Origin: an uncultured Bacilli bacterium
Lineage (GTDB): Bacteria > Bacillota_I > Bacilli_A > RF39 > UBA660
Direction of reading: 5' to 3'
NCBI GenBank assembly: GCA_934130175.1
Contig: CAKOXP010000008.1
Span: 1-64,000, forward strand
DNA: 64,000 bases
The translations under genes were made by a program, and so were the position numbers. Shown here in pieces: positions 32,519 through 41,485 of this stretch (positions are counted from its first letter, which is position 1; each line of letters opens with the position of its first letter). The notes under the pieces were generated by a model. The model had not been told where the DNA came from and made no database searches. It saw nothing but the letters and a program-made list of their open reading frames with translations.

Positions 32519-33058
32519 TTACCTTGCATACAATCTAATAATTTCAAAATGATTTTGATTTACATTTGATGATTTTGACGTTGTTCCTACCACAATGCTT
32601 TTTTTTGTTATTGAAATAGCACCATCCCAGTAATAACCATAGTTACTACTATAGGAATAAAGTTTACTACTAAACTTTCCAGTTGATGTAGGTGGAATTT
32701 GATAACTGTTAGCAGAATAGGCCCAAAAGTTAGAAACATAGATTATTGGAACAATTTCTGTATATTCTGACAAATCAATATTATAAGTAAGTGAGTAGCC
32801 GTTGCTGGTATCTTTAGTTGGTGTTGGTAGAGTTATTTCAATCAAATTCTTGTTAAGCTTATTTGCTAAAACAGTACTTACCTTACTACAAGTTCCATCG
32901 ATTGCTGCTTGAACGTTATCTGCTCCTAAACTGGAATTGTCTGTATAACCAATATTTGAAGCATTAATTGCATATGTTGTTGCAGCATATGATCCACTTA
33001 TTGAAATTACACAGGTAATTGTCGCTATTATAAGTGTTATTCTTAAACTCTTTTTCAT
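32519..33058 (-). CDS. Secreted protein with NVQxAID motif and poly-G promoter
   Basis: A 179-aa protein: signal peptide (MKKSLRITLIIATITC, ending near SYA), then ATTYAINASNIGYTDNSSL and DNVQAAIDGTCSKV almost identical to the paralogue at 18095, and a different C-terminal beta-rich domain of about 110 residues. AGGTG lies eight bases before the ATG at 33058; a GTG at 33070 overlaps that site and is rejected as the start. The modular build (constant N-terminal block, variable C-terminal domain) suggests the N-terminal block mediates assembly or anchoring. Transcription may be tuned by the nine-G run between its -35 and -10. Confidence 0.65.
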   Translation of the reverse strand: MKKSLRITLIIATITCVISISGSYAATTYAINASNIGYTDNSSLGADNVQAAIDGTCSKVSTVLANKLNKNLIEITLPTPTKDTSNGYSLTYNIDLSEYTEIVPIIYVSNFWAYSANSYQIPPTSTGKFSSKLYSYSSNYGYYWDGAISITKKSIVVGTTSKSSNVNQNHFEIIRLYAR

Positions 33059-33092
33059 CTTAGATATCACCTACCATACTATATCTAAGATT

Positions 33093-33124
33093 ATTATACC
33101 CCCCCCCGAGGCAAAAAAAATCAA
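33093..33124 (-). promoter_or_regulatory. Promoter with homopolymeric G9 spacer
   Basis: -10 TATAAT (33093-33098) is directly preceded by nine G (33099-33107). The best -35, TTGATT (33119-33124), gives a 20-bp spacer, three longer than optimal. The -35 sits in the T tail of the ftsZ terminator. Confidence 0.6.
33099..33107 (-). repeat. Homopolymeric G9 tract in a promoter
   Basis: Nine C on the plus strand. The paralogous promoter at 18677-18684 has the interrupted form CCCACCCC at the same place. Confidence 0.9.
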
Positions 33125-33141
33125 GCAAAATTTTTGCTTGA
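33111..33141 (-). terminator. Terminator of ftsZ
   Basis: Stem TCAAGCAA (33121-33128) with TTGCTTGA (33134-33141), then eight T on the minus strand. Confidence 0.8.
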
Positions 33142-33147
33142 CTTAGA

Positions 33148-34293
33148 TTAATAATTTCTATCCTTTAAAAATGGAGGAAGATCAAATTCTGAATCAGAAT
33201 CATTAGATGAATCCTCATCAATAGGAGTTAATATTTCACTAGTTGGTTGTGATTGATATATCATTTCTGGTTCAACTCTTTGGGTTCTTCTTGTTTGTTG
33301 AACATTGCTGTAAACAGGTTGACTACTTTCTATTTCTCTATTTTTCTTATCGAAACCTGTAGCAATTACAGTAACTATTACTTCGTCAGATAAGTTTTCA
33401 TTAATAACTGAACCAAAGATTGTATTAATATCAGTATTAGCTGCTGCACGTACAACTTCTGCTGCTTGTTCTGCTTCAAATAATGTTAAGTTAACTCCAC
33501 CTGTAATATTGATAATAGCATCAGTTGCTCCTTCAATAGATGTTTCAAGAAGTGGTGAAGATACAGCCTGTTTAGCAGCTTCAATTGCTCTATCTTCTCC
33601 CATACCAATACCAATACCGATAATAGCATGACCACTTTTCTCCATTACAGCTTTAACATCTGCAAAGTCTAGGTTAACAAGTCCAACTACAGCAATCAAA
33701 TCAGAAATTGATTGAACACCACGACGTAATACGTTATCAACTTCTTTAAATGCTTCTAACATTGGAGTTGTTTTATCAATAATTTCTCTTAATCTATCAT
33801 TTGGAATAACAATTAAAGTATCTACATGTTTCTTTAATTCTTCTAATCCTTCTAAAGCATTTTGCATTCTCTTCTTACCTTCGAATGAGAAAGGTTTTGT
33901 AACAATTGCTACTGTAAGTGCACCTAAAGCTTGAGCAATTTCAGCAACTACTGGAGCTGCACCAGTTCCAGTTCCTCCACCCATTCCACAAGTAACAAAT
34001 ACCATATCTGCTCCTGCTAAAGCATCTTCTATTTCTTTCTTAGATTCAACTGCAGCTTCTTTACCAATCTCTGGTCTTGCTCCTGCTCCTAATCCATCTG
34101 TAAGAGATGCTCCTATTTGAATTTTAACATCTGCTTTAGAACTATTTAATACTTGTAAATCTGTGTTAGCTGCAATAAACTCTACTCCCTTAACACCAGA
34201 TTCAACCATTCTATTGATAGCGTTACCGCCACCTCCACCAAGACCTATTACTTTAATCTTGGCTAATTGATCCATTTCTAATCCGCCTATCAT
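33148..34293 (-). CDS. ftsZ: Cell division protein FtsZ
   Basis: Tubulin-like GTPase that forms the division ring. The N-terminal IKVIGLGGGGGNAINRM, the tubulin signature GGGTGTGAAPVVAEIA (about residues 110-125) and the T7 loop NLDFADVKAVM are all present. An unstructured linker ends in the conserved tail DLPPFLKDRNY, which binds FtsA. At 381 aa it is the usual size. AAGGAGG precedes the ATG at 34293; a second in-frame ATG six codons later is possible. It follows ftsA by 12 bp and ends in a strong terminator. Confidence 0.97.
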   Translation of the reverse strand: MIGGLEMDQLAKIKVIGLGGGGGNAINRMVESGVKGVEFIAANTDLQVLNSSKADVKIQIGASLTDGLGAGARPEIGKEAAVESKKEIEDALAGADMVFVTCGMGGGTGTGAAPVVAEIAQALGALTVAIVTKPFSFEGKKRMQNALEGLEELKKHVDTLIVIPNDRLREIIDKTTPMLEAFKEVDNVLRRGVQSISDLIAVVGLVNLDFADVKAVMEKSGHAIIGIGIGMGEDRAIEAAKQAVSSPLLETSIEGATDAIINITGGVNLTLFEAEQAAEVVRAAANTDINTIFGSVINENLSDEVIVTVIATGFDKKNREIESSQPVYSNVQQTRRTQRVEPEMIYQSQPTSEILTPIDEDSSNDSDSEFDLPPFLKDRNY

Positions 34294-34305
34294 ACCTGTT
34301 CCTCC

Positions 34306-35547
34306 TTAATTTTCAAAAAAACGACCGAATACCTTATTTATAATATTATTGTCATTACTTCCTTTTGTTTCTCTAATTGTTATTAAACTTTCTATATCAG
34401 ACTCACTCAACATATTAGTTTGTTTTCCACGTAAATTAAGTTTACTATCAAAATACTTAATAATTCCAAAAACACTACTATATTTATTATGTCTAATTCC
34501 CATGGTAGTTATATTGCATACTCTTGCTTTTATACCAAGCTCATCTTCTAATAAATATTGGAATCCTGCAAGTTCTGATACACCACCTGTTACAATTATA
34601 TAACGTATTTCTCGTTTTGTTAAGTTTTTTAACTCATTTTTTATCAAATTTAATATTTCTATAAGTCTTGCTTCTACTACCTTTGACAATTCTAATTGAT
34701 TAATTTCTCTTACATTATCGTTATCAATTAGAGCTTTATAGGTCTCATTAACATCTGCATACCTTGCAGAAGATACGACAAAATTTTCTTTTAAAAATCT
34801 AGAGTCTTCCTTACTTGTTTTATAAATATAAGATATATCATTATCTATATTTCTACTTCCAACACTGATAACTTTATTTTTAATCATAATTCCTTTATTA
34901 AAAACAGAAATAGTAGTCTTATCTTCACCAATATTAATAATTGCTCCTACTTGCTTATCAAGATTATTATTCTTAATTGCAAAATAGTCCCCAGTAGTAG
35001 AATAACAAACATCAATTGCATCAACACCACTTAACTTTAATACTTCAAGTATTTTGTATACTAAATCTTTAGGAGAAGTTGTCATCAAAACTCTTGTTTC
35101 AATAGATTTTCCAGCCATTCCTTTGGGATCTTTTATGTTATCTTCTTCATCTACTTTAAAGCTAATTGGTACTGCAGTAATAAGTTCCTCATCGTCATAG
35201 ACATGACCTATTAACGCATCTTTTAAAACATTTGAAACATCTTCACCTGTTATTTCTTGATAGTCAATGACGTCACAACTTCCTACAACAATATCCATTC
35301 TACAATCAATTGCAGGAATACATACTATCGCTTTAGTAATCTTTATTTGAAGCAGTTCATTGATTTTTTTAACAGATTTTTTAACTGATGTTATAGCCTG
35401 CTTTGTATCTACTATAATTCCCTTTTTTATTCCTTGTGATTTTTCACACACTTGGGCAATAACATGAAAATCATTATCTACTTTTTGACAAACTAGTATT
35501 TTAATAGTATCAGTACCAAGTTCAATACTAGTATAATAGTCATTCAT
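34306..35547 (-). CDS. ftsA: Cell division protein FtsA
   Basis: Actin-fold protein that tethers FtsZ to the membrane. YTSIELGTDTIKILV is the first phosphate-binding strand. An SHS2-like subdomain 1C follows (about residues 80-165). IINIGEDKTTISVF and IVTGGVSELAG are the second phosphate and adenosine motifs, and the C-terminal amphipathic helix (INKVFGRFFEN) is the membrane anchor. The 413 aa fit. GGAGTG precedes the ATG. It is co-transcribed with ftsZ. Confidence 0.93.
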   Translation of the reverse strand: MNDYYTSIELGTDTIKILVCQKVDNDFHVIAQVCEKSQGIKKGIIVDTKQAITSVKKSVKKINELLQIKITKAIVCIPAIDCRMDIVVGSCDVIDYQEITGEDVSNVLKDALIGHVYDDEELITAVPISFKVDEEDNIKDPKGMAGKSIETRVLMTTSPKDLVYKILEVLKLSGVDAIDVCYSTTGDYFAIKNNNLDKQVGAIINIGEDKTTISVFNKGIMIKNKVISVGSRNIDNDISYIYKTSKEDSRFLKENFVVSSARYADVNETYKALIDNDNVREINQLELSKVVEARLIEILNLIKNELKNLTKREIRYIIVTGGVSELAGFQYLLEDELGIKARVCNITTMGIRHNKYSSVFGIIKYFDSKLNLRGKQTNMLSESDIESLITIRETKGSNDNNIINKVFGRFFEN

Positions 35548-35612
35548 ATTATCACTCCAATCTTAACAATATTATTATACTATAAATTGATTTCTAGAAC
35601 AAGATTAATTTA

Positions 35613-35645
35613 AACTAAAAAGAAGATACTAAAAACAATATCTTC
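35613..35645 (-). terminator. Terminator of the murG-murB-divIB operon
   Basis: Stem GAAGATA (35622-35628) with TATCTTC (35639-35645), then a T-rich minus-strand tail. ftsA-ftsZ therefore probably has its own promoter. Confidence 0.75.
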
Positions 35646-36335
35646 CTATTCCTTTATTTGGAAATGATTACCACTATCTAAGTATAATACCCCTTTTCTT
35701 CCATCTAGTTGAGTTAATACTTTATTGTAGTAATTTAGCATTCTAAATTTAGTCAAAGTTAAATAAACACTATTATCATCGTCCATATATAATAAAAATC
35801 TATCTTTATCAAATTCATTAGGTGTGTAGGTTATTTCTGATACCTTTCCTAAAATATCTTTGTCTATTTTCTTTAATCCTTTTATTAACATATCATACTT
35901 AGTATCTGGTACATAATTCATAAGTCTTGGGATTCTAAATAAAGTTACTTCTTCATCTTCCTTTATACTTTTTTTATTTTCAAAGACAATGGTATGATCA
36001 ACTTCATAGCTAAATAAGGGAGTATTTTCTTCTATATCTATTTCTAAGACATTATAGAATTTCTTTTTTATTATTGCCTTTTTTATGTATGGGCTTTTTT
36101 CTAATTTTTCTTCAATCAAACTACTTCTAGTTAGAAAAAATGATGGATAATCTTTAATATTTGCAAGTTCTATAATATAATCATCATTTAAATAATTAGT
36201 ATTTTTAATAATAATATTTTTTATTTTTGTATGTAGTAACAAATATATTAATAAAGCAAAAAAAGCTAGTATCAAAAGACCTAGAAATAATCTAAATACT
36301 CTTAATTTTTTCTTCTTTACTAGTTTCTTTGCCAT
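35646..36335 (-). CDS. divIB: Cell division protein DivIB/FtsQ
   Basis: A 229-aa bitopic protein: a Lys-rich cytoplasmic start (MAKKLVKKKK), one membrane helix (about residues 15-37) and an extracellular POTRA domain (IKNIIIKNTNYLNDDYIIELANI) followed by the FtsQ beta domain. It scaffolds FtsL and PBP2B at the septum. GGGAG lies eight bases before the ATG at 36335, just past the murB stop. The order murG-murB-divIB matches the Bacillus dcw cluster. Confidence 0.87.
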   Translation of the reverse strand: MAKKLVKKKKLRVFRLFLGLLILAFFALLIYLLLHTKIKNIIIKNTNYLNDDYIIELANIKDYPSFFLTRSSLIEEKLEKSPYIKKAIIKKKFYNVLEIDIEENTPLFSYEVDHTIVFENKKSIKEDEEVTLFRIPRLMNYVPDTKYDMLIKGLKKIDKDILGKVSEITYTPNEFDKDRFLLYMDDDNSVYLTLTKFRMLNYYNKVLTQLDGRKGVLYLDSGNHFQIKE

Positions 36336-36340
36336 ATAGC

Positions 36341-37246
36341 TTACTCCCAATTTACAAATTCTTGTTCTACTCTTAAATCAACATTATATTCTTCTTTTAC
36401 TTTTTCTCTTGCAAGAGTAATTAAATCTCTTACATCAGATGCTTTTGCATTACCCGTATTAATAACAAAGTTAGCATGCTTATCACTTATCATAGCTCCA
36501 CCTAATTTATATCCTTTTAGACCACACTTTTCGATTAGTTCTCCAGCAAACATACCGGTTGGATTTCTAAAAACACTTCCGGCACTTGGATAGTTAAGTG
36601 GCTGAGACTCTACTCTTCTTTTCAAACGACTTTTCATTACTTCTTCTATTGCATCTTTCTTACCTTTTTCTAGACGAATAACTGCTTCTAAGCAAATATA
36701 ATCTGGATGTTTTTGAAGGAAAGATGTACGATAGTGAAAATTCATTTCTTTATTTTCAAGTTCTACTATTTTAAAATCTTTTGTTAAAACTTTTACTGAT
36801 TGAACAACATATCCCATGTCGCTTTTATAAGCACCAGCATTCATGAATATTGCTCCTCCAACAGTTCCAGGAATACCAGCAGCAAACTCTAATCCCGTTA
36901 ATGAATTTTTTAAAGCAACACGAGAAAGCTTCATTAAAGAATAACCTGCCCCTACTTTAATTTTATTATTAATTATTTCAATATTATCAAATTCAGTTAG
37001 TTTAATTAAAATTCCATCAAATAAATCATCACTAAAAATCAAATTTGAACCATTTCCTAACATCTTATACTTTATATTTTTTGATCTAATAAATTTCATT
37101 AACTTAACTAACTTTTCAGTATTTTTAGGATAGATAACGCATCTAGCTTTACCACCTATTTTATAAGTAGTAAATTTTTTTAAGGAAGCATCTGTTTCAA
37201 TTTTTCCTATATTAAGTTGTTTTAAATCTGTTAACCATTCACTCAT
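36341..37246 (-). CDS. murB: UDP-N-acetylenolpyruvoylglucosamine reductase MurB
   Basis: FAD/NADPH enzyme completing UDP-MurNAc synthesis. The FAD-binding segment TTYKIGGKAR, GNGSNLI (MLGNGSNLIFSD) and GLEFAAGIPGTVGGAIFMNAGAY are typical. The catalytic-Ser region is PSAGSVFRNP and the C-terminal Glu region is RVEQEFVNWE. This is the short type II form (301 aa). It starts three bases after murG ends, with no strong ribosome site of its own, which suggests coupling. Confidence 0.95.
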   Translation of the reverse strand: MSEWLTDLKQLNIGKIETDASLKKFTTYKIGGKARCVIYPKNTEKLVKLMKFIRSKNIKYKMLGNGSNLIFSDDLFDGILIKLTEFDNIEIINNKIKVGAGYSLMKLSRVALKNSLTGLEFAAGIPGTVGGAIFMNAGAYKSDMGYVVQSVKVLTKDFKIVELENKEMNFHYRTSFLQKHPDYICLEAVIRLEKGKKDAIEEVMKSRLKRRVESQPLNYPSAGSVFRNPTGMFAGELIEKCGLKGYKLGGAMISDKHANFVINTGNAKASDVRDLITLAREKVKEEYNVDLRVEQEFVNWE

Positions 37247-37249
37247 CTT

Positions 37250-38332
37250 CTAATCATCCTTAACAATTTTCTTAATTTCTTGATAAATTCTAGTAGCTGA
37301 ATCTCTAACCCCTAACTTCAAAGAACTTTCTTTCATTTTATTATATAAAACTTTATTTTCTAAAATAGCATCAATTCTAGGAATAATACTTGTATAGGAG
37401 AAATTATCTTCTTCTATTAACTCTACCGCTCCTAATTCTTCTAGTTCTTTGGCATTTTTATACTGGTGATTATTAGTTACATAAGGAGAAGGAACAAGTA
37501 TTGAAGGTAGTCCTATCGCAGTTATTTCTGCAATAGTTGATGCCCCTGCTCTTGAGACTAATAAGTCAGTTGATTTTAAAAGTCCTATAAGATTATCTAA
37601 GAAAGGAAGTAATGCTACATTCTTAGGAATAGAAATATTCTTGTAGGAATCATAGTATTTTTTACCTGTAATAATAATAACTTGGTAATTTTTGTTATTA
37701 AAAGCGGGAATCAATTGCTTTAATTTTTCTGTCATGGTAGTAGAACCAAGAGAACCCATAACTATAACTACTAATTTTTTATCTTTATTTAACCCAAATT
37801 TTTCTTTTTCTATTCTTTTTGTAGAAATAATTTCTTCACTTCTAGGATTACCAGTATAAACAACCTTGTCTTTTGGAAAATCCTTTACGGTATTAGGTAG
37901 AGAAACACAAATTCTATCCGCATATCTTGATAACAATTTGTTAGAAACTCCTGGCACTGAATTCTGTTCATGAATTAGAGTTTTATATTTTAGTTTATGA
38001 GCCGCAATCAAAACTGGTGCTGTAATATATCCACCAGCTCCAATAACTATATGAGGATCAAATTCTTTGATTGCTCTTTTTGCTTCTTTAATTGCTTTTT
38101 TATATTTTATAAAAACTCCTATATTTTTAAATATATTCTTTCTATCTAATCCTTCCATTTCAATTCCAACAAATTTTATGCCTAATTTTGGAATTAGTTC
38201 TGCTTCCATTCTATTTGTTGTTCCTATATATAAAAACTGGCTAAGCGGTTCTTTTTCTTTAATTTTATTAAGTATCGCTAAAGCAGGATAAATATGCCCT
38301 CCTGTACCTCCAGCACAGATAACTACTTTCAT
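37250..38332 (-). CDS. murG: Lipid II-forming GlcNAc transferase MurG
   Basis: Adds GlcNAc to lipid I on the inner membrane face. It carries the GGTGGHIYPALAI loop (residues 8-20), the IGAGGYITAP loop, IHEQNSVPGVSNKLLSRYADR and the UDP-sugar-binding SRAGASTIAEITAIGLPSILVPSP. At 360 aa it has the standard size. It heads the operon with murB and divIB. The usual upstream neighbours mraY and murD are not in this window. Confidence 0.96.
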   Translation of the reverse strand: MKVVICAGGTGGHIYPALAILNKIKEKEPLSQFLYIGTTNRMEAELIPKLGIKFVGIEMEGLDRKNIFKNIGVFIKYKKAIKEAKRAIKEFDPHIVIGAGGYITAPVLIAAHKLKYKTLIHEQNSVPGVSNKLLSRYADRICVSLPNTVKDFPKDKVVYTGNPRSEEIISTKRIEKEKFGLNKDKKLVVIVMGSLGSTTMTEKLKQLIPAFNNKNYQVIIITGKKYYDSYKNISIPKNVALLPFLDNLIGLLKSTDLLVSRAGASTIAEITAIGLPSILVPSPYVTNNHQYKNAKELEELGAVELIEEDNFSYTSIIPRIDAILENKVLYNKMKESSLKLGVRDSATRIYQEIKKIVKDD

Positions 38333-38379
38333 TCTATCACGTCCTATAACATTATATCATAATTTTATGTTGTTTTTAG

Positions 38380-38414
38380 AAAAAAAAGAAGATAATACAT
38401 AGTTTTAATCTTCT
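38380..38414 (-). terminator. Terminator of the CalY-like gene at 38405
   Basis: Stem AGAAGAT (38387-38393) with ATCTTCT (38408-38414), followed by a T run on the minus strand. It includes the last codons of the gene. Confidence 0.75.
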
Positions 38415-38998
38415 AATTGTTGATCTTCTTGAATTGCTTCTACTTTAATAACTCCATGAAAGTGTTGATTCATTATTTCATTAGTAGCACTATCTTTTAT
38501 CCAAAGTTTTAATGAATATGAATTCTTCTCTTCTGAACTAATACTACCAATATCTAATATTCCTGATGTATCTGATAAGTTTCCTTTTATAGAAGGTTCA
38601 TTGTTTTTCTGAAATGAATATCTTATATTTGACCAATCTAATTGTTTTGATGAACAACCATCTTTAGTATATGTTTCAGTATCATTAACTAACATTAAAC
38701 GATAATTAGCACCAACTGTACCAGAATTTCTTAAAGTAAATGTGTATGGCTCATATGTCAATCCTTTATTATCAGAAACTGGAATTGCAGTTGTCAAATC
38801 AATGGCATTTTTTTCTGAATTATCAAGTGTCAAAATCAAAGTAGCAGTATCAATTGAATTTACCTTTTTACCTTCATAAATCCTAACCCAGACTGCATAG
38901 CTTACTGCAAATACACAGATAATAATACTTAAAATTAATACACATAAACCCAATCTATTTACTTTTTTACTTGGATTTTTTATTTGTTTTTGCTTCAT
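38405..38998 (-). CDS. CalY/TasA-like secreted protein
   Basis: A 197-aa protein with a long basic N-region and one hydrophobic segment (about residues 16-38) ending in SYAVWVR. This resembles SipW-type signal peptides, where the helix is followed by aromatic residues. The mature part, ATLILTLDNSEKNAIDLTTAIPVSD and YEPYTFTLRNSGTVGANYRL, is the immunoglobulin-like strand pattern of the camelysin/TasA family. The long proteins at 53929 and 58377 share this N-terminal module. TasA homologues form biofilm fibres, but that role here is only a suggestion. AGGATG precedes the ATG. Confidence 0.65.
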   Translation of the reverse strand: MKQKQIKNPSKKVNRLGLCVLILSIIICVFAVSYAVWVRIYEGKKVNSIDTATLILTLDNSEKNAIDLTTAIPVSDNKGLTYEPYTFTLRNSGTVGANYRLMLVNDTETYTKDGCSSKQLDWSNIRYSFQKNNEPSIKGNLSDTSGILDIGSISSEEKNSYSLKLWIKDSATNEIMNQHFHGVIKVEAIQEDQQLED

Positions 38999-39023
38999 AA
39001 AAACACATCCTATTCTAATTAGA

Positions 39024-39052
39024 ATTATAGCTGATTTATTTTACTTTGTAAA
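39024..39052 (-). promoter_or_regulatory. Promoter of the CalY-like gene
   Basis: -35 TTTACA (39047-39052), 17-bp spacer, -10 TATAAT (39024-39029). Confidence 0.7.
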
Positions 39053-39084
39053 TAACAAAAAATAGATTAAATAACTACTTTACA

Positions 39085-39112
39085 AAGAAAATGGTACTTT
39101 AATTGTACCCTT
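39085..39112 (-). terminator. Terminator of pheST
   Basis: Stem GGTAC (39093-39097) with GTACC (39105-39109) and a T-rich minus-strand tail. Confidence 0.6.
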
Positions 39113-41485
39113 TTACTTATCTCTTAATTTAGCATTATGAGTATTTTCTACTTTTTCTATGATATTATTAAATACAGTCATTACTTCTTCATCTGTTAAA
39201 GTTCTACTATTATCTTCAAACATACAAGAAAAAGCAATTGATTTTTCATCTTTGCCTACATTTTCTCCTGTGTAAACATCAAATACTTTAATATCTGAAA
39301 GAAGTCTTCCACCAGCTCGTCTGATTGTTGAAGTAACACTATCTGCCATGACATCTTTATCTAAAATGAAAGCCATATCTTTTTCGATACCTGGATATTT
39401 TGGAGCTTCCTTATATTTTAATGGTTTTATATTAGACATTAAAGCTTGCAAAGAAAGTTCAAATACATATACTTCATCTTTTAAAACTTTAGGATGAACA
39501 CGACCAATAACACCAATTTCTTTTCTATCTAATAAGATTTTAGCACTAATTCCTGGATGTAGGTCATCTACTTTTTCTTTAACAAAACTATATCTATTTT
39601 TAAATCCCATATAATCAAGTAAATCTTCTACGATTCCTTTTACTACATAGAAATCCACTTTTTTAGAAAAGTCCCAACCATTAGAAATATAATTACCTGA
39701 TAGTAATCCCGCGATTTTACTTTCTTCATTATATGATTTATCATATGTTTTAGCGACTTCGTAAAGTAAGATATCTTTAACCTTACGTTTTTTATTATAA
39801 GTATATACATTTAGAAGTGAAGGAATAATTGATGTTCTTACAACACTCTTATCTATACTCATTGGATTTGGTAAAATTACTTTTTCTTTATGTTCATAGT
39901 CAAATAATTTAGCCATATCAGGTGAAACCAAAGTATAAGTTTTAGCTTCATTTAAACCTAATCTTCTAAGTCTTTTAGATACTTGTTTACGATACTTAAC
40001 ATCTCCTATATAATCTCCTCTTCTAATAGGAACAACAGGAAGTGTTGAAACTAGGTTTTGATATCCATAAAGTCTTCCAATTTCTTCTGCTATATCATTA
40101 ACATATGGATCAATATCTAATCTTCTTCTTGGAATTGTAACTTTAAATTTACCATCATTATATTCATAATCAAAGTCTAATCTTCCAAGCTCAACCTTCA
40201 TATCTTCTTCATCTATTTTAATTCCAAGTAATTTATTGATATCTTCTGGACTAAATTCTACTGTTTTAATACTTTTATCAACTTTATCATATTTAACAAC
40301 ATCTGTAAGCACCTCAGCATCAGCATACTTTTCAAGTAAATGACAAGCTCGATTTAAAGCTTTATCAGTGTATTCAAAACTAAGTCCTTTACCATATCTA
40401 ATTGAAGCTTCACTTCTAAGATCAAGCTTTGAAGCTGTGTATCTAATACTAACAGGATCAAAGATTGCTGCTTCGATTAAGATATCAGTTGTATTATCAT
40501 CTACTTCTGTATTTTCTCCGCCCATTACTCCTGCGATACAAACTGGTTTTTCTCCATCTGTTATTACTATATCTGAAGGTGATAAAACTCTTTCTTTTCC
40601 ATCTAAAGTAATTACTTTTTCTTCTTCTTTAGCATCTCTTACTAAAACTTTGTCTCCTAATTTTTTCTTATCAAAGAAATGAAGTGGTTGTCCATATTCC
40701 AACATTACATAATTAGAAATATCTACAACATTATTAATAGGTCTCATACCTGCTCTTACAAGTCTTTTTTTAATGAAATCTGGACTTTCTTTAACCTTAA
40801 CGTTAGTTACCATTCTTGCTGTATAGTAAGGGCACTTTTCTGTTTCAACATCTAAACTAAAATGATTGTTGATAGAGTCATAACTTTCTTTAAAACTATC
40901 TTCTGGCAACTTAACTTTTCTGTTTAAAATAGCCCCTATTTCATAGGCAAAACCAATATGATAGTAACAATCATTATTTCTATGTTTATGAATATCTAAT
41001 TCATATAATGTATCATCAAGTCCTAAATATTTTAAAGGATCTTCTCCTACTTTAGCACTACTATCTAATTCTTCAATTCCTTTGGCATAAGTTTCATCAT
41101 TTTTTTCTTCTAAACCTAACTCATATAAAGCACAAATCATTCCATTTGACTCTACTCCACGAATTTTACCCTTTTTAATTTCAAAATCACCTGGTAAAAC
41201 AGCTCCTGGAAGAGAAACGATTACTTTTAATCCTTCACGTACATTAGGTGCACCACAAACTATTTGAATAGCTTCACTCTTACCAATATCAACCATACAT
41301 ACATGTAAATGATCACTATCAGGATGCTCAACACAAGAGATTACTTCTCCAATAACTAAGTTATCAATATGATTAGTAATTACTTTTTCAACATTAATAC
41401 CTGATTGTGTAATTTTTACAGCTAATTCTTTTAAATCTTGATCTGATATATCAATGTAATCACTTACCCACTCTAAACTAATCAT
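39113..41485 (-). CDS. pheT: Phenylalanyl-tRNA synthetase beta chain
   Basis: Beta subunit of the heterotetrameric class II synthetase. The N-terminal EMAP/OB tRNA-binding domain is at about residues 40-155 (VIGEVISCVEHPDSDHLHVCMVDIG). The B3/B4 editing domain follows (residues 205-380; YYTARMV, EYGQPLHFFD, LDGKERVLSPSDIVI). The B5 domain comes next, and then the catalytic-like core (GYQNLVSTLPVVP, NEAKTYTLVSPD). A C-terminal FDX-ACB anticodon-binding domain (YPGIEKDMAFILD ... SIAFSCMFEDNSRTLTDEEV) ends the protein. At 790 aa it is the usual size. It overlaps pheS by eight bases. Confidence 0.96.
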   Translation of the reverse strand: MISLEWVSDYIDISDQDLKELAVKITQSGINVEKVITNHIDNLVIGEVISCVEHPDSDHLHVCMVDIGKSEAIQIVCGAPNVREGLKVIVSLPGAVLPGDFEIKKGKIRGVESNGMICALYELGLEEKNDETYAKGIEELDSSAKVGEDPLKYLGLDDTLYELDIHKHRNNDCYYHIGFAYEIGAILNRKVKLPEDSFKESYDSINNHFSLDVETEKCPYYTARMVTNVKVKESPDFIKKRLVRAGMRPINNVVDISNYVMLEYGQPLHFFDKKKLGDKVLVRDAKEEEKVITLDGKERVLSPSDIVITDGEKPVCIAGVMGGENTEVDDNTTDILIEAAIFDPVSIRYTASKLDLRSEASIRYGKGLSFEYTDKALNRACHLLEKYADAEVLTDVVKYDKVDKSIKTVEFSPEDINKLLGIKIDEEDMKVELGRLDFDYEYNDGKFKVTIPRRRLDIDPYVNDIAEEIGRLYGYQNLVSTLPVVPIRRGDYIGDVKYRKQVSKRLRRLGLNEAKTYTLVSPDMAKLFDYEHKEKVILPNPMSIDKSVVRTSIIPSLLNVYTYNKKRKVKDILLYEVAKTYDKSYNEESKIAGLLSGNYISNGWDFSKKVDFYVVKGIVEDLLDYMGFKNRYSFVKEKVDDLHPGISAKILLDRKEIGVIGRVHPKVLKDEVYVFELSLQALMSNIKPLKYKEAPKYPGIEKDMAFILDKDVMADSVTSTIRRAGGRLLSDIKVFDVYTGENVGKDEKSIAFSCMFEDNSRTLTDEEVMTVFNNIIEKVENTHNAKLRDK

